64,000 nucleotides of DNA from Chryseobacterium sp. 18061. GTDB taxonomy: Bacteria; Pseudomonadota; Gammaproteobacteria; Enterobacterales; Enterobacteriaceae. Position 1 is the stretch's first letter, and each line of letters begins with the position of its first letter. Position numbers and translations under genes: made by a program. Location: positions 490,852 to 554,851 of the forward strand of contig CACSKA010000003.1 in NCBI GenBank assembly GCA_902706205.1, given 5' to 3'. Of the stretch, positions 36,615 through 45,562 are shown one piece after another. The notes below the pieces were generated by a model. The model searched no databases. It saw only the letters and a list, made by a program, of their open reading frames with translations, and was not told the origin of the DNA.

Positions 36615-37441
36615 TGAATAAAGGCATCTTTTCGAAAACTTTCGATACCACCAGTGTGGATCAAAATTTTGCATTGATAAGCCAGCTTGGGTATCAGGCA
36701 ACACAGTTTAATTTTGCCAGCGCAGGGCTTAAAGCCCTGCCGGATAACGTCCCGCTTGAGGTTGTTGAGCAAATCCGTCAGGCGGCAAAGAAACACAATG
36801 TTCAACTGGAAGCGATATCAGCGACATTCAACATGACGCACCCGGATCCTGCGGTGATTGAGCACGGTATGCGCTGCCTGGATGCAATTTGTGCAGCAGC
36901 AGAAATGCTGGAATGTCCATTGGTCACGCTCTGTACCGGCACGATGGACCCGGAAGATCAGTGGCGTTTTCATCCAGATAATAACAATCCTGAAGCCTGG
37001 GCAAGTCTGGTGACCTCCATGCGCACAGCACTCGCTATCGCTGCGAAATACGGCGTGGCGCTGGGTATCGAACCTGAACTGGCAAATGTGGTGAACTCAG
37101 CCGCAAAAGCTCGCCAGCTGATAGATGAAATGGGGAGTCCGTTGCTGCGAGTGATATTCGATCCGGCGAACCTGTTTGAAGAGGCCACGCTTGCGGAACA
37201 ACACCAGATTATTAGTGATGCTCTGGGCTTGCTGAGTAATGATATCGCGATTGCTCATGCCAAAGACAGGACTCCGGATGGTTCATTCACCACCGCCGGT
37301 CGCGGTGTGCTGGATTACGATTTTTATCTGACACATCTGCGTAATACAGGTTTTGACGGTTGTGTTGTGACTCATGGTCTGGCAGCAGACGAAGCTGGCG
37401 AAGTCTCCGTCATGCTTGATACCTACCTGCAACCGGCCTAA
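36614..37441 (+). CDS. sugar phosphate isomerase/epimerase (xylose-isomerase-like TIM barrel)
   Basis: 275 residues of the AP-endonuclease-2/IolE-like barrel. The metal-binding positions fall in 'LGIEPELANV', 'VIFDPANLFE', 'AHAKDR' and the later 'VVTHG'. ATG overlaps the dehydrogenase stop. Gfo/Idh/MocA plus such a barrel is the arrangement of YcjS/YcjR, where the pair acts on 3-keto sugars; a similar oxidise-then-epimerise step is plausible here but unproven. Confidence 0.85.
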   Translation: MNKGIFSKTFDTTSVDQNFALISQLGYQATQFNFASAGLKALPDNVPLEVVEQIRQAAKKHNVQLEAISATFNMTHPDPAVIEHGMRCLDAICAAAEMLECPLVTLCTGTMDPEDQWRFHPDNNNPEAWASLVTSMRTALAIAAKYGVALGIEPELANVVNSAAKARQLIDEMGSPLLRVIFDPANLFEEATLAEQHQIISDALGLLSNDIAIAHAKDRTPDGSFTTAGRGVLDYDFYLTHLRNTGFDGCVVTHGLAADEAGEVSVMLDTYLQPA

Positions 37442-37450
37442 GGGGGAACC

Positions 37451-38242
37451 ATGCTACATACCTTCCAGCATCACGGGTTGAATTTTAATTACTACGACAA
37501 CCAGGCCGATGGGCCAGTTATCGTGTTTCAGCACGGACTGACAGGGGATCACGGCCAGACACGTTCCACTTTCATTGATGAGCATTGCCGTCTTATCACA
37601 CTGAATTGTCGTGGACATGGCGGTTCTGACCTGGGACCTGTTTCAGAGCTGAACATCAGTACTTTTGCAGATGACGTTATGGCACTGGTGGATCATCTGA
37701 AACTGGAAAGCGTATCGGTGGCAGGAATTTCTCTTGGAGCAGCAATGAGCGCCGCACTTGCGGCGCGTTATCCGGATAGAATTAAATCAGTCACCTTGGT
37801 TCGTCCTGCATTCTTTACGAAGGGCATGCCGGACAGCCAACAAGTCCACAGTGTCGTGGCGAACTACATTGAGATTTATGGCGCGGATAAAGGCCTGGAG
37901 AAATTCAGGAATACTGAGATTTTTGAGGAGCTGTCTCTCCAGTCTCCCGATAATGTCAATTCATTAGTCAGTATGTTCACCATGGATCCAGAGCAGGTTA
38001 TTCCACTGCTTAGAAGGATGACGACATGCGACACCTGTTTTGATGCAGAGCTTATCAGGAAGTCAGGCATTCCATTCCGTGTGGTGGGTACGTTCTACGA
38101 TGTTATTCATCCGATGTCCAAAGCGGAGAGAATTTGCGAAGCATTAGGAATTGAGTGCGTAGATATAGCCTATCCCAAAATGCTAAATAGAAAACGCTAT
38201 AACGAAGATATTACCGAAGTCATTAAAAGTAATATTGTCTAA
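37451..38242 (+). CDS. alpha/beta hydrolase (enol-lactonase-like)
   Basis: 263 residues. Oxyanion motif 'VFQHGLTGD', nucleophile serine in 'VAGISLGAAMSAALA' and an aspartate in 'YDVIHP'. The usual C-terminal catalytic histidine is not obvious in 'AYPKMLNRKRYNEDI', though H in 'DVIHP' is near, so activity needs checking. AAGGGGGA precedes the ATG, nine bases after the isomerase gene. In this operon a lactonase or ester hydrolase acting on the oxidised sugar is a reasonable guess. Confidence 0.78.
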   Translation: MLHTFQHHGLNFNYYDNQADGPVIVFQHGLTGDHGQTRSTFIDEHCRLITLNCRGHGGSDLGPVSELNISTFADDVMALVDHLKLESVSVAGISLGAAMSAALAARYPDRIKSVTLVRPAFFTKGMPDSQQVHSVVANYIEIYGADKGLEKFRNTEIFEELSLQSPDNVNSLVSMFTMDPEQVIPLLRRMTTCDTCFDAELIRKSGIPFRVVGTFYDVIHPMSKAERICEALGIECVDIAYPKMLNRKRYNEDITEVIKSNIV

Positions 38243-38278
38243 ACCATCACTGAAAATATATGTCTCATGAGGTTATTC

Positions 38279-39547
38279 ATGAACAATAAAATAAACCCAG
38301 GTTCTTTACTGGAAAGTATGTTCCTGGCGGCCATAGAGTCAGCACAGCCTCATCACAGTATTCCGAAGTACCTCCCAAAAGACAGAAAGGGAAAGCTGAT
38401 TGTCATTGGAGCAGGAAAAGCTTCGGCTGCCATGGCAAAAGCTGTGGAAGATAACTGGGAAGGTGAACTCAGTGGACTGGTTATCACCCGATACGGATAT
38501 TCGGTTCCCTGTGAGCATATTGAAATTGTAGAAGCGGCTCATCCGGTCCCGGATGAAGCGGGGCTAAGCGCATCAAAACGCCTTCTTTCCCTGGTCAGCG
38601 ATCTCAGTGAGCAGGATACGGTACTGTGCCTGATTTCTGGTGGTGGCTCGTCTTTACTGACTTTGCCGTTCGAGGGTATCAGTCTTGATGAAAAACAGGC
38701 TATCAATCGGAAGTTGTTGAAATCAGGTGCAACGATAGGCGAGATGAACTGTGTTCGCCGCCACCTTTCTGCCATAAAAGGTGGCCGTCTTGCCGCAGCC
38801 TGTTTTCCGGCAAAGCTGATCACGTTGATGATTTCGGATGTGCCAGGTGATGATCCCCGTGATATTGCTTCCGGGCCAACGGTTGCCGATTCCTCTACGT
38901 GCGCGGATGCACTGGATATTATTAACCGATACAACATCAAGTTGCCTGATTATGTCACGGATTTTCTTATCGCTGGCGACACGGAAAGTATTAAGCTTGG
39001 TGATATGTGTCTGAAAAACAGCGAGGCATATCTGATATCCACACCTCAACTTGCCCTGGAAACCGCTGCCGACTTGGCAATAAAGCAGGGTCTGTCGGCT
39101 TATATTCTCGGAGACAGCCTGGAAGGCGAGGCGCGTGATGTCGGAAAAGTGATGGCTGGTATTGCCCGCCAGGTTGCGCTTCATAACCAGCCGTTCAGCA
39201 GACCGTGTGTCATCCTTTCAGGCGGGGAAACAACGGTTACGGTCAGAGGAAACGGGCGCGGTGGTCGTAATGTAGAATTTCTTCTTTCGATGGGGCTGCA
39301 GCTCAATGGCCAGCCTGGTGTTTACGCCCTTGCAGGAGATACAGATGGCGTCGATGGCCAGGAGGAAATAGCCGGTGCATGGATTTCCCCGGACACGTTG
39401 ATGCGAGCCGAGCAGGCAGGATTGAATGCTCGACAGGCTCTAGACAATAATGATGGTCATGGATTTTTTGAAGCAATAGGGGATTCTATTATTACAGGCC
39501 CCACTCGCACCAATGTTAACGATTTCAGATGTCTGTTGATCCTATGA
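38279..39547 (+). CDS. glycerate 2-kinase, MOFRL type
   Basis: 422 residues from the ATG at 38279 (GAGG upstream; an in-frame ATG at 38267 is less likely). N-terminal DUF4147 domain 'KLIVIGAGKASAAMAKAVED' and 'LCLISGGGSSLLTLPFEGISLDEK', then a C-terminal MOFRL domain with 'VILSGGETTVTVRGNGRGGRNVEFLLS', 'ALAGDTDGVDG' and 'TGPTRTNVNDFRCLLI'. Phosphorylates D-glycerate to 2-phosphoglycerate, the likely exit of this operon into glycolysis. Confidence 0.88.
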   Translation: MNNKINPGSLLESMFLAAIESAQPHHSIPKYLPKDRKGKLIVIGAGKASAAMAKAVEDNWEGELSGLVITRYGYSVPCEHIEIVEAAHPVPDEAGLSASKRLLSLVSDLSEQDTVLCLISGGGSSLLTLPFEGISLDEKQAINRKLLKSGATIGEMNCVRRHLSAIKGGRLAAACFPAKLITLMISDVPGDDPRDIASGPTVADSSTCADALDIINRYNIKLPDYVTDFLIAGDTESIKLGDMCLKNSEAYLISTPQLALETAADLAIKQGLSAYILGDSLEGEARDVGKVMAGIARQVALHNQPFSRPCVILSGGETTVTVRGNGRGGRNVEFLLSMGLQLNGQPGVYALAGDTDGVDGQEEIAGAWISPDTLMRAEQAGLNARQALDNNDGHGFFEAIGDSIITGPTRTNVNDFRCLLIL

Positions 39548-39860
39548 TCATATAAACAACCGGTGGCAATTAAGGTGGGTCTTAATAATGAAGTACTTTG
39601 TACATAGCGAAAAAAGCGATGATATTTCAGTTCGGGATCAACCGCATTCAGATAAATAGCAATAATTAACCCTTCAGCATTAATGTTTATATGGCTTTGC
39701 CACATAGATAAAAACCTGTATAAGGCGCGAAAATAAAACCTCGGGGATTGTAATCGTTCTGTAATCTTCTGGCATTTTCGCGCCGCCTTCCAATGTATAT
39801 TACCTTAGAGAACAGTTGTGTTATAATGCAACACATTAATAACAACAGCGTGTTCACAAG
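39548..39860 (+). other. 313-base intergenic stretch before the RpiR gene
   Basis: Holds a 23-codon ORF (ATG 39588 to TAG 39659, AAGGTGGG upstream) starting MKYFVHSEKSDD, with no recognised product. A -10-like TATAAT at 39822-39827 without a good -35 probably drives the RpiR gene; GTTG and CAAC flank it and could be part of an operator. AT-rich otherwise. Confidence 0.4.
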
Positions 39861-40709
39861 ATGAATGACAATATTTCAGTTAAAAGTCTGATACAGAGTA
39901 ACTACCCGACTCTTCACTCCGCTGAAAAAAAAGTGGCGGACTACATTCTTAATCACTCCGACGCTATTGTGAACTACAGCGTATCGGAGCTCTCCGATAA
40001 GAGTAAAGCCAGTGAAGCCACCATCGTTCGTACCTGTAAAAAAATAGGTTATCAGGGTTACTACCATCTGAAAATTGCCCTGGCAAAAGAGGTGATTAAC
40101 CCCGACGATGGCTATCCTTCAGAGACGGATGTTTCTGACATCGCGTCACTGGCGACATTCCTGCTGAAGAAGCAGGCGGAAGATCTTATTCAGTCAGCTC
40201 AGTTCTTTGATGAAAAAATCCTGAAGCGCGTTTTGGCAATGATTGCTGAATGCGACACGCTTTACTTTTTTGGCGCGGGGAACTCAAACCCACTGGCGGT
40301 CTATGGTGCTTATAAGTTTGGGCAGTTTGGGATTAAAACTATTGTTCACATTAGTCCGGAAATGCAGCTCAATGCCGCCTATGCCATGGGGAAACGCGAT
40401 GTGGCGTTTGGTATTTCCAACTCGGGAAGCACGAATCTCATGCTGGATATCTTCAATGTTGTGAAACAACGCGGGGCAAAGTCTGTCTGCGTCACGAACT
40501 ACATTAAATCGCCCTTATCCAAAATATCGACCTGCCAGTTAACCACGGCAGTCAGTGATAAGATTTTCTTTGAAGCTTTTGACTCAACTCGTGTACCGGC
40601 CATGGGGATGATCGATATGCTGGTCCTGCTCTTTATGCATCAGGATAAGACGCGTTATGAGTTGTACCGCAGCAGAGAAGAGTTTCTGGGGTCAAAATTC
40701 AAAGGATAA
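39861..40709 (+). CDS. MurR/RpiR-family transcriptional regulator
   Basis: 282 residues. N-terminal RpiR HTH 'LHSAEKKVADYILNHSDAIVNYSVSELSDKSKASEATIVRTCKKIGYQGYYHLKI', C-terminal SIS domain 'TLYFFGAGNSNPLAVYGAYKFGQFG...FGISNSGSTNLMLDIFNVVKQRGAKSVCVTNY' that binds a phosphosugar. It lies between the two sugar operons, with tkt-PTS-SIS converging on it, and is the likely regulator of one or both. Confidence 0.9.
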   Translation: MNDNISVKSLIQSNYPTLHSAEKKVADYILNHSDAIVNYSVSELSDKSKASEATIVRTCKKIGYQGYYHLKIALAKEVINPDDGYPSETDVSDIASLATFLLKKQAEDLIQSAQFFDEKILKRVLAMIAECDTLYFFGAGNSNPLAVYGAYKFGQFGIKTIVHISPEMQLNAAYAMGKRDVAFGISNSGSTNLMLDIFNVVKQRGAKSVCVTNYIKSPLSKISTCQLTTAVSDKIFFEAFDSTRVPAMGMIDMLVLLFMHQDKTRYELYRSREEFLGSKFKG

Positions 40710-40739
40710 AAAAAAGGAGCAGACGCTCCTTTTTTATCC
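40704..40739. terminator. bidirectional terminator between the RpiR and transketolase genes
   Basis: A near-perfect long hairpin, GGAT-A-run-GGAGC / AGAC / GCTCC-T-run-ATCC, with an A run on one side and a T run on the other. It ends both converging genes. Confidence 0.88.
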
Positions 40740-40756
40740 CTTTTATTCACTACATC

Positions 40757-42754
40757 TTAGCTCTGTAGCAATGCTCTGGCCTGTTCCAGTACGTTGTCTT
40801 TTGTAAAGCCAAAGTGGTCAAACAAGATCCCTGCCGGGGCAGACTCGCCAAACGTGGTCATCCCGATAACGTTACCGTCCAGACCCGTATAACGCTGCCA
40901 GAAACCGGCAATGCTGGCTTCAACTGCCAGACGCTTACGGACATCTTTAGGCAGAACCGTTTCCTGCCAGGCCTCATCCTGCTTATCAAAGCGCTCAGTA
41001 CATGGCATTGACACCACACGCACCTGGCGGCCTTCCTGACGCAGAGTCTTCGCGGCGCTCACAACCAGCTCAATCTCAGAACCGGCAGAGATCAAGATCA
41101 GCTCTGGTTTTCCTTCGCAATCGCTGAGGATATATCCGCCACGTGCAATTTCTTCAAGCTGTGTTGCGGTGCGAGGTTGCTGCTCCAGAGGCTGACGAGT
41201 GAGCACCAGTGCTGATGGCCCGTCCTTACGTTCAACAGCCTGCTGCCAGGCAACTGAAACTTCGACCTGGTCACAACCACGCCATGTCTCCATATTTGGC
41301 GTCAGGCGCAACGAAGCCAGCTGTTCAACAGGCTGATGCGTTGGTCCATCTTCCCCCAGACCAATCGTGTCGTGTGTATAGACGAAGACTGAGCGGATTT
41401 TCATCAGCGCTGCCATACGCACCGCATTGCGGGCATATTCCATGAACATCAGGAACGTGCCACCGTAAGGGATGAATCCACCATGCAGCGCCAGGCCATT
41501 CATGATCGCTGACATACCGAACTCACGCACACCGTAGGAAATATAATTACCCTCCGGATGTTCGGCCGTGAAATCGACGGAATTCTGGAAACGCGTCAGG
41601 TTTGAAGGGGAGAGGTCAGCAGAACCGCCCATCAGCTCAGGCAGCATATTACCGAAATGATTCAGGCATTTCTGACTGACCTGACGTGTGGCAAGTGCCG
41701 CCGGATGAGCTTGAAGGTTGAGAATATATTTCTTCATATCCTCTTCCCAGCCCGTCGGCAGGTCACCTTTCATTCGGCGAACAAACTCACTGGCTAATTC
41801 AGGCCATTCTTTACTGTAGGCTGCGAATAATTCTTCCCACTGCTTCTGGTCAGCAGAACCTTTCGCGGTTGCATCCCACGCATCATAAATGGCAGCGGGG
41901 ATTTCAAACGGCGCATATGGCCATTCCAGACGCTCACGGACCAGCGCAACTTCATCAGCGCCTAAAGCGGAACCATGACATTCATGGCTATCGGCTTTAT
42001 TCGGTGAACCAAAGCCAATGATGGTTTTGCAGCATAACAGGCTGGGTTTATCGGTAACGGCTTTCGCTTCACGCACGGCTGCATCGACAGCGTCTGGATT
42101 ATGACCATCGATTCCCTCAATGACATGCCAGCCATAGGCGCGGAAGCGAGCAGCAGTATCTTCTGAGAACCAGCCTTCAACATGACCATCAATAGAAATA
42201 CCGTTATCATCCCAGACGGCAATAAGGTTGCCGAGTTTCAGCGTTCCGGCCAGACCGCAGACTTCGTGTGAAATCCCTTCCATCAGGCATCCGTCCCCAA
42301 GGAACAGCCAGGTATGGTGGTCAACGATGTCAAAGCCGGGCTTATTGAACTGAGCCGCAAGCGCTTTTTCTGCAATCGCCATCCCTACGGCATTTGCCAC
42401 ACCCTGGCCCAGCGGGCCTGTAGTCGTTTCAACGCCTGGTGTATACCCGTACTCCGGATGGCCTGGTGTGCGGGAGTGCAGCTGGCGGAAGTCACGAATA
42501 TCATCCATGGTGACGTCATAGCCGGTGAGATGGAGCAGGGAGTAAAGCAGCATAGAGCCATGACCGTTTGACTGAACGTAACGGTCACGGTTAAACCATT
42601 GCGGGTCTTTTGGGTTATGGCGTAAATGGTGACGCCAGACAACTTCGGCGATATCTGCCATTCCCATAGGTGCACCCGGGTGACCCGAATTCGCTTTCTG
42701 AATGGCATCAACACTCAGCATACGGATGGCATTTGCCAGTAATTGTGGTTTCAT
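40757..42754 (-). CDS. transketolase
   Basis: 665 residues, full length. Thiamine diphosphate motif '[33 protein letters not shown]', opening '[34 protein letters not shown]', and pyrimidine-domain '[20 protein letters not shown]'. Very like TktA/TktB but an extra copy in a sugar operon, third after the SIS and PTS genes. It moves two-carbon units between sugar phosphates, so the imported sugar probably enters the pentose phosphate pool. Confidence 0.92.
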   Translation of the reverse strand: MKPQLLANAIRMLSVDAIQKANSGHPGAPMGMADIAEVVWRHHLRHNPKDPQWFNRDRYVQSNGHGSMLLYSLLHLTGYDVTMDDIRDFRQLHSRTPGHPEYGYTPGVETTTGPLGQGVANAVGMAIAEKALAAQFNKPGFDIVDHHTWLFLGDGCLMEGISHEVCGLAGTLKLGNLIAVWDDNGISIDGHVEGWFSEDTAARFRAYGWHVIEGIDGHNPDAVDAAVREAKAVTDKPSLLCCKTIIGFGSPNKADSHECHGSALGADEVALVRERLEWPYAPFEIPAAIYDAWDATAKGSADQKQWEELFAAYSKEWPELASEFVRRMKGDLPTGWEEDMKKYILNLQAHPAALATRQVSQKCLNHFGNMLPELMGGSADLSPSNLTRFQNSVDFTAEHPEGNYISYGVREFGMSAIMNGLALHGGFIPYGGTFLMFMEYARNAVRMAALMKIRSVFVYTHDTIGLGEDGPTHQPVEQLASLRLTPNMETWRGCDQVEVSVAWQQAVERKDGPSALVLTRQPLEQQPRTATQLEEIARGGYILSDCEGKPELILISAGSEIELVVSAAKTLRQEGRQVRVVSMPCTERFDKQDEAWQETVLPKDVRKRLAVEASIAGFWQRYTGLDGNVIGMTTFGESAPAGILFDHFGFTKDNVLEQARALLQS

Positions 42755-42804
42755 ATTTTAACTCTCTTTGTATAGCGGGCTGTTACCAGCCCGGTATGAA
42801 CGAA

Positions 42805-44322
42805 TTATTTGGTACAGGCAGGTGTAAGCGCAGGCTCAGTGGTTTGGCGGGGCTTTCCCATTACCGCTTTAATTTCGTCACGGAGAATTTGAGACTTGCC
42901 ACCAAAGATGACCTGAACCCCACCATCCCCGAGTTTCACCAGCCCGGCGGCACCCAGTTCTTTCAGGCGCTTATCCTGGACTTTCGAATCATCCACCAGT
43001 GCCAGGCGAAGACGGGTAGCGCAGGCATCGACATCTTCAATATTTTCGAACCCACCGACTGCAGCAACAATTTCGTAAGGCCTGTCTTCACGGCTGAGAT
43101 TGAGTTCAATAGCGACTTCTTCATCTTCACGCCCTGGTGTTTTAAGGTTCAGCTTACGAATTAATACGCGGAAGACAGTGTAATAAATTGCCGCGTAGCC
43201 CATCCCGGCAACAATAACCAGGAACCATGGCGTACGGTTTGGTAATACGCCATTGAGCACGAAATCAATTAACCCACCGGCAAACGGATGGCCAATGTGT
43301 ACGTTCAGAACGTGCATCAGCACAAATGAAGTGGCATATAAGAAGATGTGAATAATATAAAGAACCGGCGCTGCAAACAGGAAGGAGTATTCCAGCGGCT
43401 CGGTGATACCTGTGACGAAACTTGTCAGCGCCGCGGATAATAGCAGGCCCTTAATTAACGCCTTACGCTCAGGTTTCGCTTCTTGATACATCGCCAGTGC
43501 GGCAGCTGGTAAAGCAAACATCATGATAGGGAAACGACCGGTCATGAAGAGACCCGCAGTCAATGGAACACCATCGCGCAACTGTGCAAAGAACACAGGA
43601 ATGTCGCCAGTGACCAGTTGACCTGACTTTGTTATGTACTCACCAAAGTTGTAATAAAACGGCACGTTCCAGATATGGTGCAGACCGAATGGGATCAGGG
43701 AACGTTCGCCGACGGCGTAAATAAACGCAGCGAAGTTTGCGTTGTGGCCGCTCGTCACCAGCGTTGATAACTCAGCCAGCCCTTTCTGTACCGGGATCCA
43801 GAGCCATGGCAGGATATAACCCACAATAATGGCCGCTACAGCCGTAATAATCGGTACGAAACGTTTCCCGCCAAAGAAGCCCAGGAACTGAGGTAGTTCG
43901 ATGTTGTGAAAACGCTTATAAAGCATGTACACAAAGATGGCGACAATAAGCCCGCCAAAGACCCCGGTCTGAAGCGTAGGAACACCCAGTATCAGGGCAT
44001 AATCACCATTACTTGCTGCCACTGATTCAGGTGTGATCCCCAGTTTTGTGCCCATCGTGGCATTCAGGATCATGTAACTGGTGATAGCGGACAGGGACGA
44101 TGAACCGTCGCCGGTCAGGCCAATAACAATACCCACACAGAACAGAAGCGGGAGGTTAGCAAAGATAATACCCCCGCAGTTTGCAAGCAGTTCAATATGG
44201 AATGATGTACCGATAGCAAGAATTAATCCGGCTGCGGGTAAGATAGCAATAGGCAGCATCAGAGCAGAAGAAAATTTCTGAAGCTTTTTAAAATTAAACA
44301 GTGATGTGATTTTGCTGCTCAT
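42805..44322 (-). CDS. PTS EIICB component, glucose family (PtsG-like)
   Basis: 505 residues. EIIC of PtsG type ('SALMLPIAILPAAGLILAIG', 'LPQFLGFFGGKRFVPIITAV', 'SLIPFGLHHIWNVPFYYNFGEY', 'TSFVTGITEPLEYSFLFAAPVLYIIH'), then a C-terminal EIIB with its phosphocysteine in 'EDVDACATRLRLAL'. No EIIA is fused or adjacent, so it would use Crr. Imports and phosphorylates a hexose-like sugar at the inner membrane. The EIIC is close to, but not, PtsG, so the sugar may differ from glucose. 50 bases upstream of tkt. Confidence 0.92.
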   Translation of the reverse strand: MSSKITSLFNFKKLQKFSSALMLPIAILPAAGLILAIGTSFHIELLANCGGIIFANLPLLFCVGIVIGLTGDGSSSLSAITSYMILNATMGTKLGITPESVAASNGDYALILGVPTLQTGVFGGLIVAIFVYMLYKRFHNIELPQFLGFFGGKRFVPIITAVAAIIVGYILPWLWIPVQKGLAELSTLVTSGHNANFAAFIYAVGERSLIPFGLHHIWNVPFYYNFGEYITKSGQLVTGDIPVFFAQLRDGVPLTAGLFMTGRFPIMMFALPAAALAMYQEAKPERKALIKGLLLSAALTSFVTGITEPLEYSFLFAAPVLYIIHIFLYATSFVLMHVLNVHIGHPFAGGLIDFVLNGVLPNRTPWFLVIVAGMGYAAIYYTVFRVLIRKLNLKTPGREDEEVAIELNLSREDRPYEIVAAVGGFENIEDVDACATRLRLALVDDSKVQDKRLKELGAAGLVKLGDGGVQVIFGGKSQILRDEIKAVMGKPRQTTEPALTPACTK

Positions 44323-44366
44323 TTTACTCTCCTGTAGGGTCAGAGCAAATTATTGAAAATATTGTT

Positions 44367-44930
44367 TTATTCAAGAGTCGCATGACGCCGGAATAATTCT
44401 TCCTCTGGAGAGCCACTTTCTGATGCCATTTTCATTATCAGTGCATCGGAAATAATAAGTAGCGCCTGTTCATAAAGAGAGGCCATCGGCTGAGAAGAGC
44501 AGAAAGATGATTGTTTCTGATTTTTAGAAGGGGCATTAATCTGCACGGTCACATCACAAAATTCAGTGATCGTTGACTGTCTGTTGGTTGTCAGTACGGC
44601 AACCTTACCGCCCAACTGGCGCGCCTTTTTAGCAAGGGCGATTAACTGGGCTGTTTCGCCAGAGGCCGATGAAACGATAAACAAATCACCGGCACCAAAA
44701 TTGGGAGTGATGGTTTCAGTCAGGAAATACACTTCTTTCCCCATGTGCATAAGGCGCATGGTGAATGCTTTCATTGAAAACCCAGCGCGGCCCAGCCCAT
44801 AGCAGAACACCTTCTTGCTGCTTTGCACGGCAGCAATGAGTTTAGCGCAATCCTCTTCCTGAAGTGACTCTTTAACAACATCTAACTCATTGATTATTTT
44901 TGATATGAATGCTTTGGTTTCCATTTCCAC
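44367..44930 (-). CDS. SIS-domain sugar phosphate isomerase, 6-phospho-3-hexuloisomerase (HxlB)-like
   Basis: 187 residues, one SIS domain: 'KKVFCYGLGRAGFSMKAFTMRLMHMGKEVYFLTETITPNFGAGDLFIVSSASGETAQLIALAKKARQLGGKVAVLTTN'. Size and the 'GRAGFSMKAFTMRLMHMG' segment are those of HxlB. Its partner hexulose-6-phosphate synthase is not in the window, so a formaldehyde role is unlikely; it more probably isomerises the PTS product. First gene of the operon, 44 bases before the PTS gene, with a CRP-type site upstream. Confidence 0.83.
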   Translation of the reverse strand: MEMETKAFISKIINELDVVKESLQEEDCAKLIAAVQSSKKVFCYGLGRAGFSMKAFTMRLMHMGKEVYFLTETITPNFGAGDLFIVSSASGETAQLIALAKKARQLGGKVAVLTTNRQSTITEFCDVTVQINAPSKNQKQSSFCSSQPMASLYEQALLIISDALIMKMASESGSPEEELFRRHATLE

Positions 44931-45002
44931 GCCTCATGAAATAAATTTCGTAATGACAATGTGCCATGAAACATTATTTCCTTCCACTGCTGGAGTGAAT
45001 TG

Positions 45003-45018
45003 TGTGCATTTGCTCACA
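45003..45018 (-). promoter_or_regulatory. CRP site of the SIS-PTS-tkt operon
   Basis: TGTGC-ATTTGC-TCACA has canonical 5-6-5 spacing with one arm perfect and one with a single change. It is 73 bases upstream of the SIS gene, consistent with activation. A GAAA-N5-TTTC element at about 44969-44981 between site and gene could be an RpiR operator; that is weaker. Confidence 0.6.
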
Positions 45019-45562
45019 GTTTGCATGCGATAATTTTATAACTATTTGATTAATCTGTATTTTATTAAAATTGGTGTGGTGGGTGTTAGCGTGAAGGAAA
45101 TTTCATGGCAACAAAATGGACAGGGAGGAACCAGAGCGCTTTTGCAGTCAAATAGTTATAGGCCGCATGTTTATTCTTCAGTAAACGGTTTTTTCCCTCT
45201 CGCTGGCACCTATGTGTACGCGACGTAAATACGCCCGCGTATGCTGTCAACATTGCAGTTCATCGCGACACCTGCTGTGCAGACGCTCAGCAATGCGCTG
45301 GACAACATCAGGGAAATGTACCGTAAACAATTTCGTTACGTTGCGGTGATATCTGGGTAAAAGGAACGCGCCGCTAGATGGCATGCTTCCTCATCCAAAC
45401 ATTACGGAGATACTGGAAGAAGTGGGCATGGCTGTTGGAAACGATTGTTGAACGTTTAGAGGATTTTCAGCACGAGGATATTGCGCAGTTTTGCGAAAAG
45501 TATCGCTGATTGCGTAAGCGAAATGACGGTGAGCCGACGGCCGGCTCACCGTTTATCAGGCC
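45019..45562. other. gene-poor stretch with possible decayed coding fragments
   Basis: No convincing gene. A 39-codon ORF (ATG 45241 to TAA 45360, MLSTLQFIATPAVQTLSNAL...) is followed in other frames by fragments such as MLPHPNITEILEEVGMAVGN and ETIVERLEDFQHEDIAQFCEKY, ending at a TGA near 45509. The change of frame and stops suggest one decayed gene of about 90 codons; I do not recognise it. A 60-codon ORF at 45046-45228 has no supporting features. Confidence 0.35.
45529..45550. terminator. hairpin at the end of the glutamate dehydrogenase gene
   Basis: GGTGAGCCG-ACGG-CGGCTCACC, perfect 9-bp arms, 13 bases beyond the dehydrogenase stop on the reverse strand. No long T run, so a weak terminator or a stabilising stem. 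Confidence 0.55.

Noticed and set aside
40757..44930. Formaldehyde (RuMP) operon
   Set aside because: HxlB-like and transketolase genes are present, but hexulose-6-phosphate synthase is absent and a PTS permease is in the operon.
45046..45228. 60-codon forward open frame
   Set aside because: No ribosome site, no recognisable domain and overlaps the CRP/promoter region of the opposite operon.
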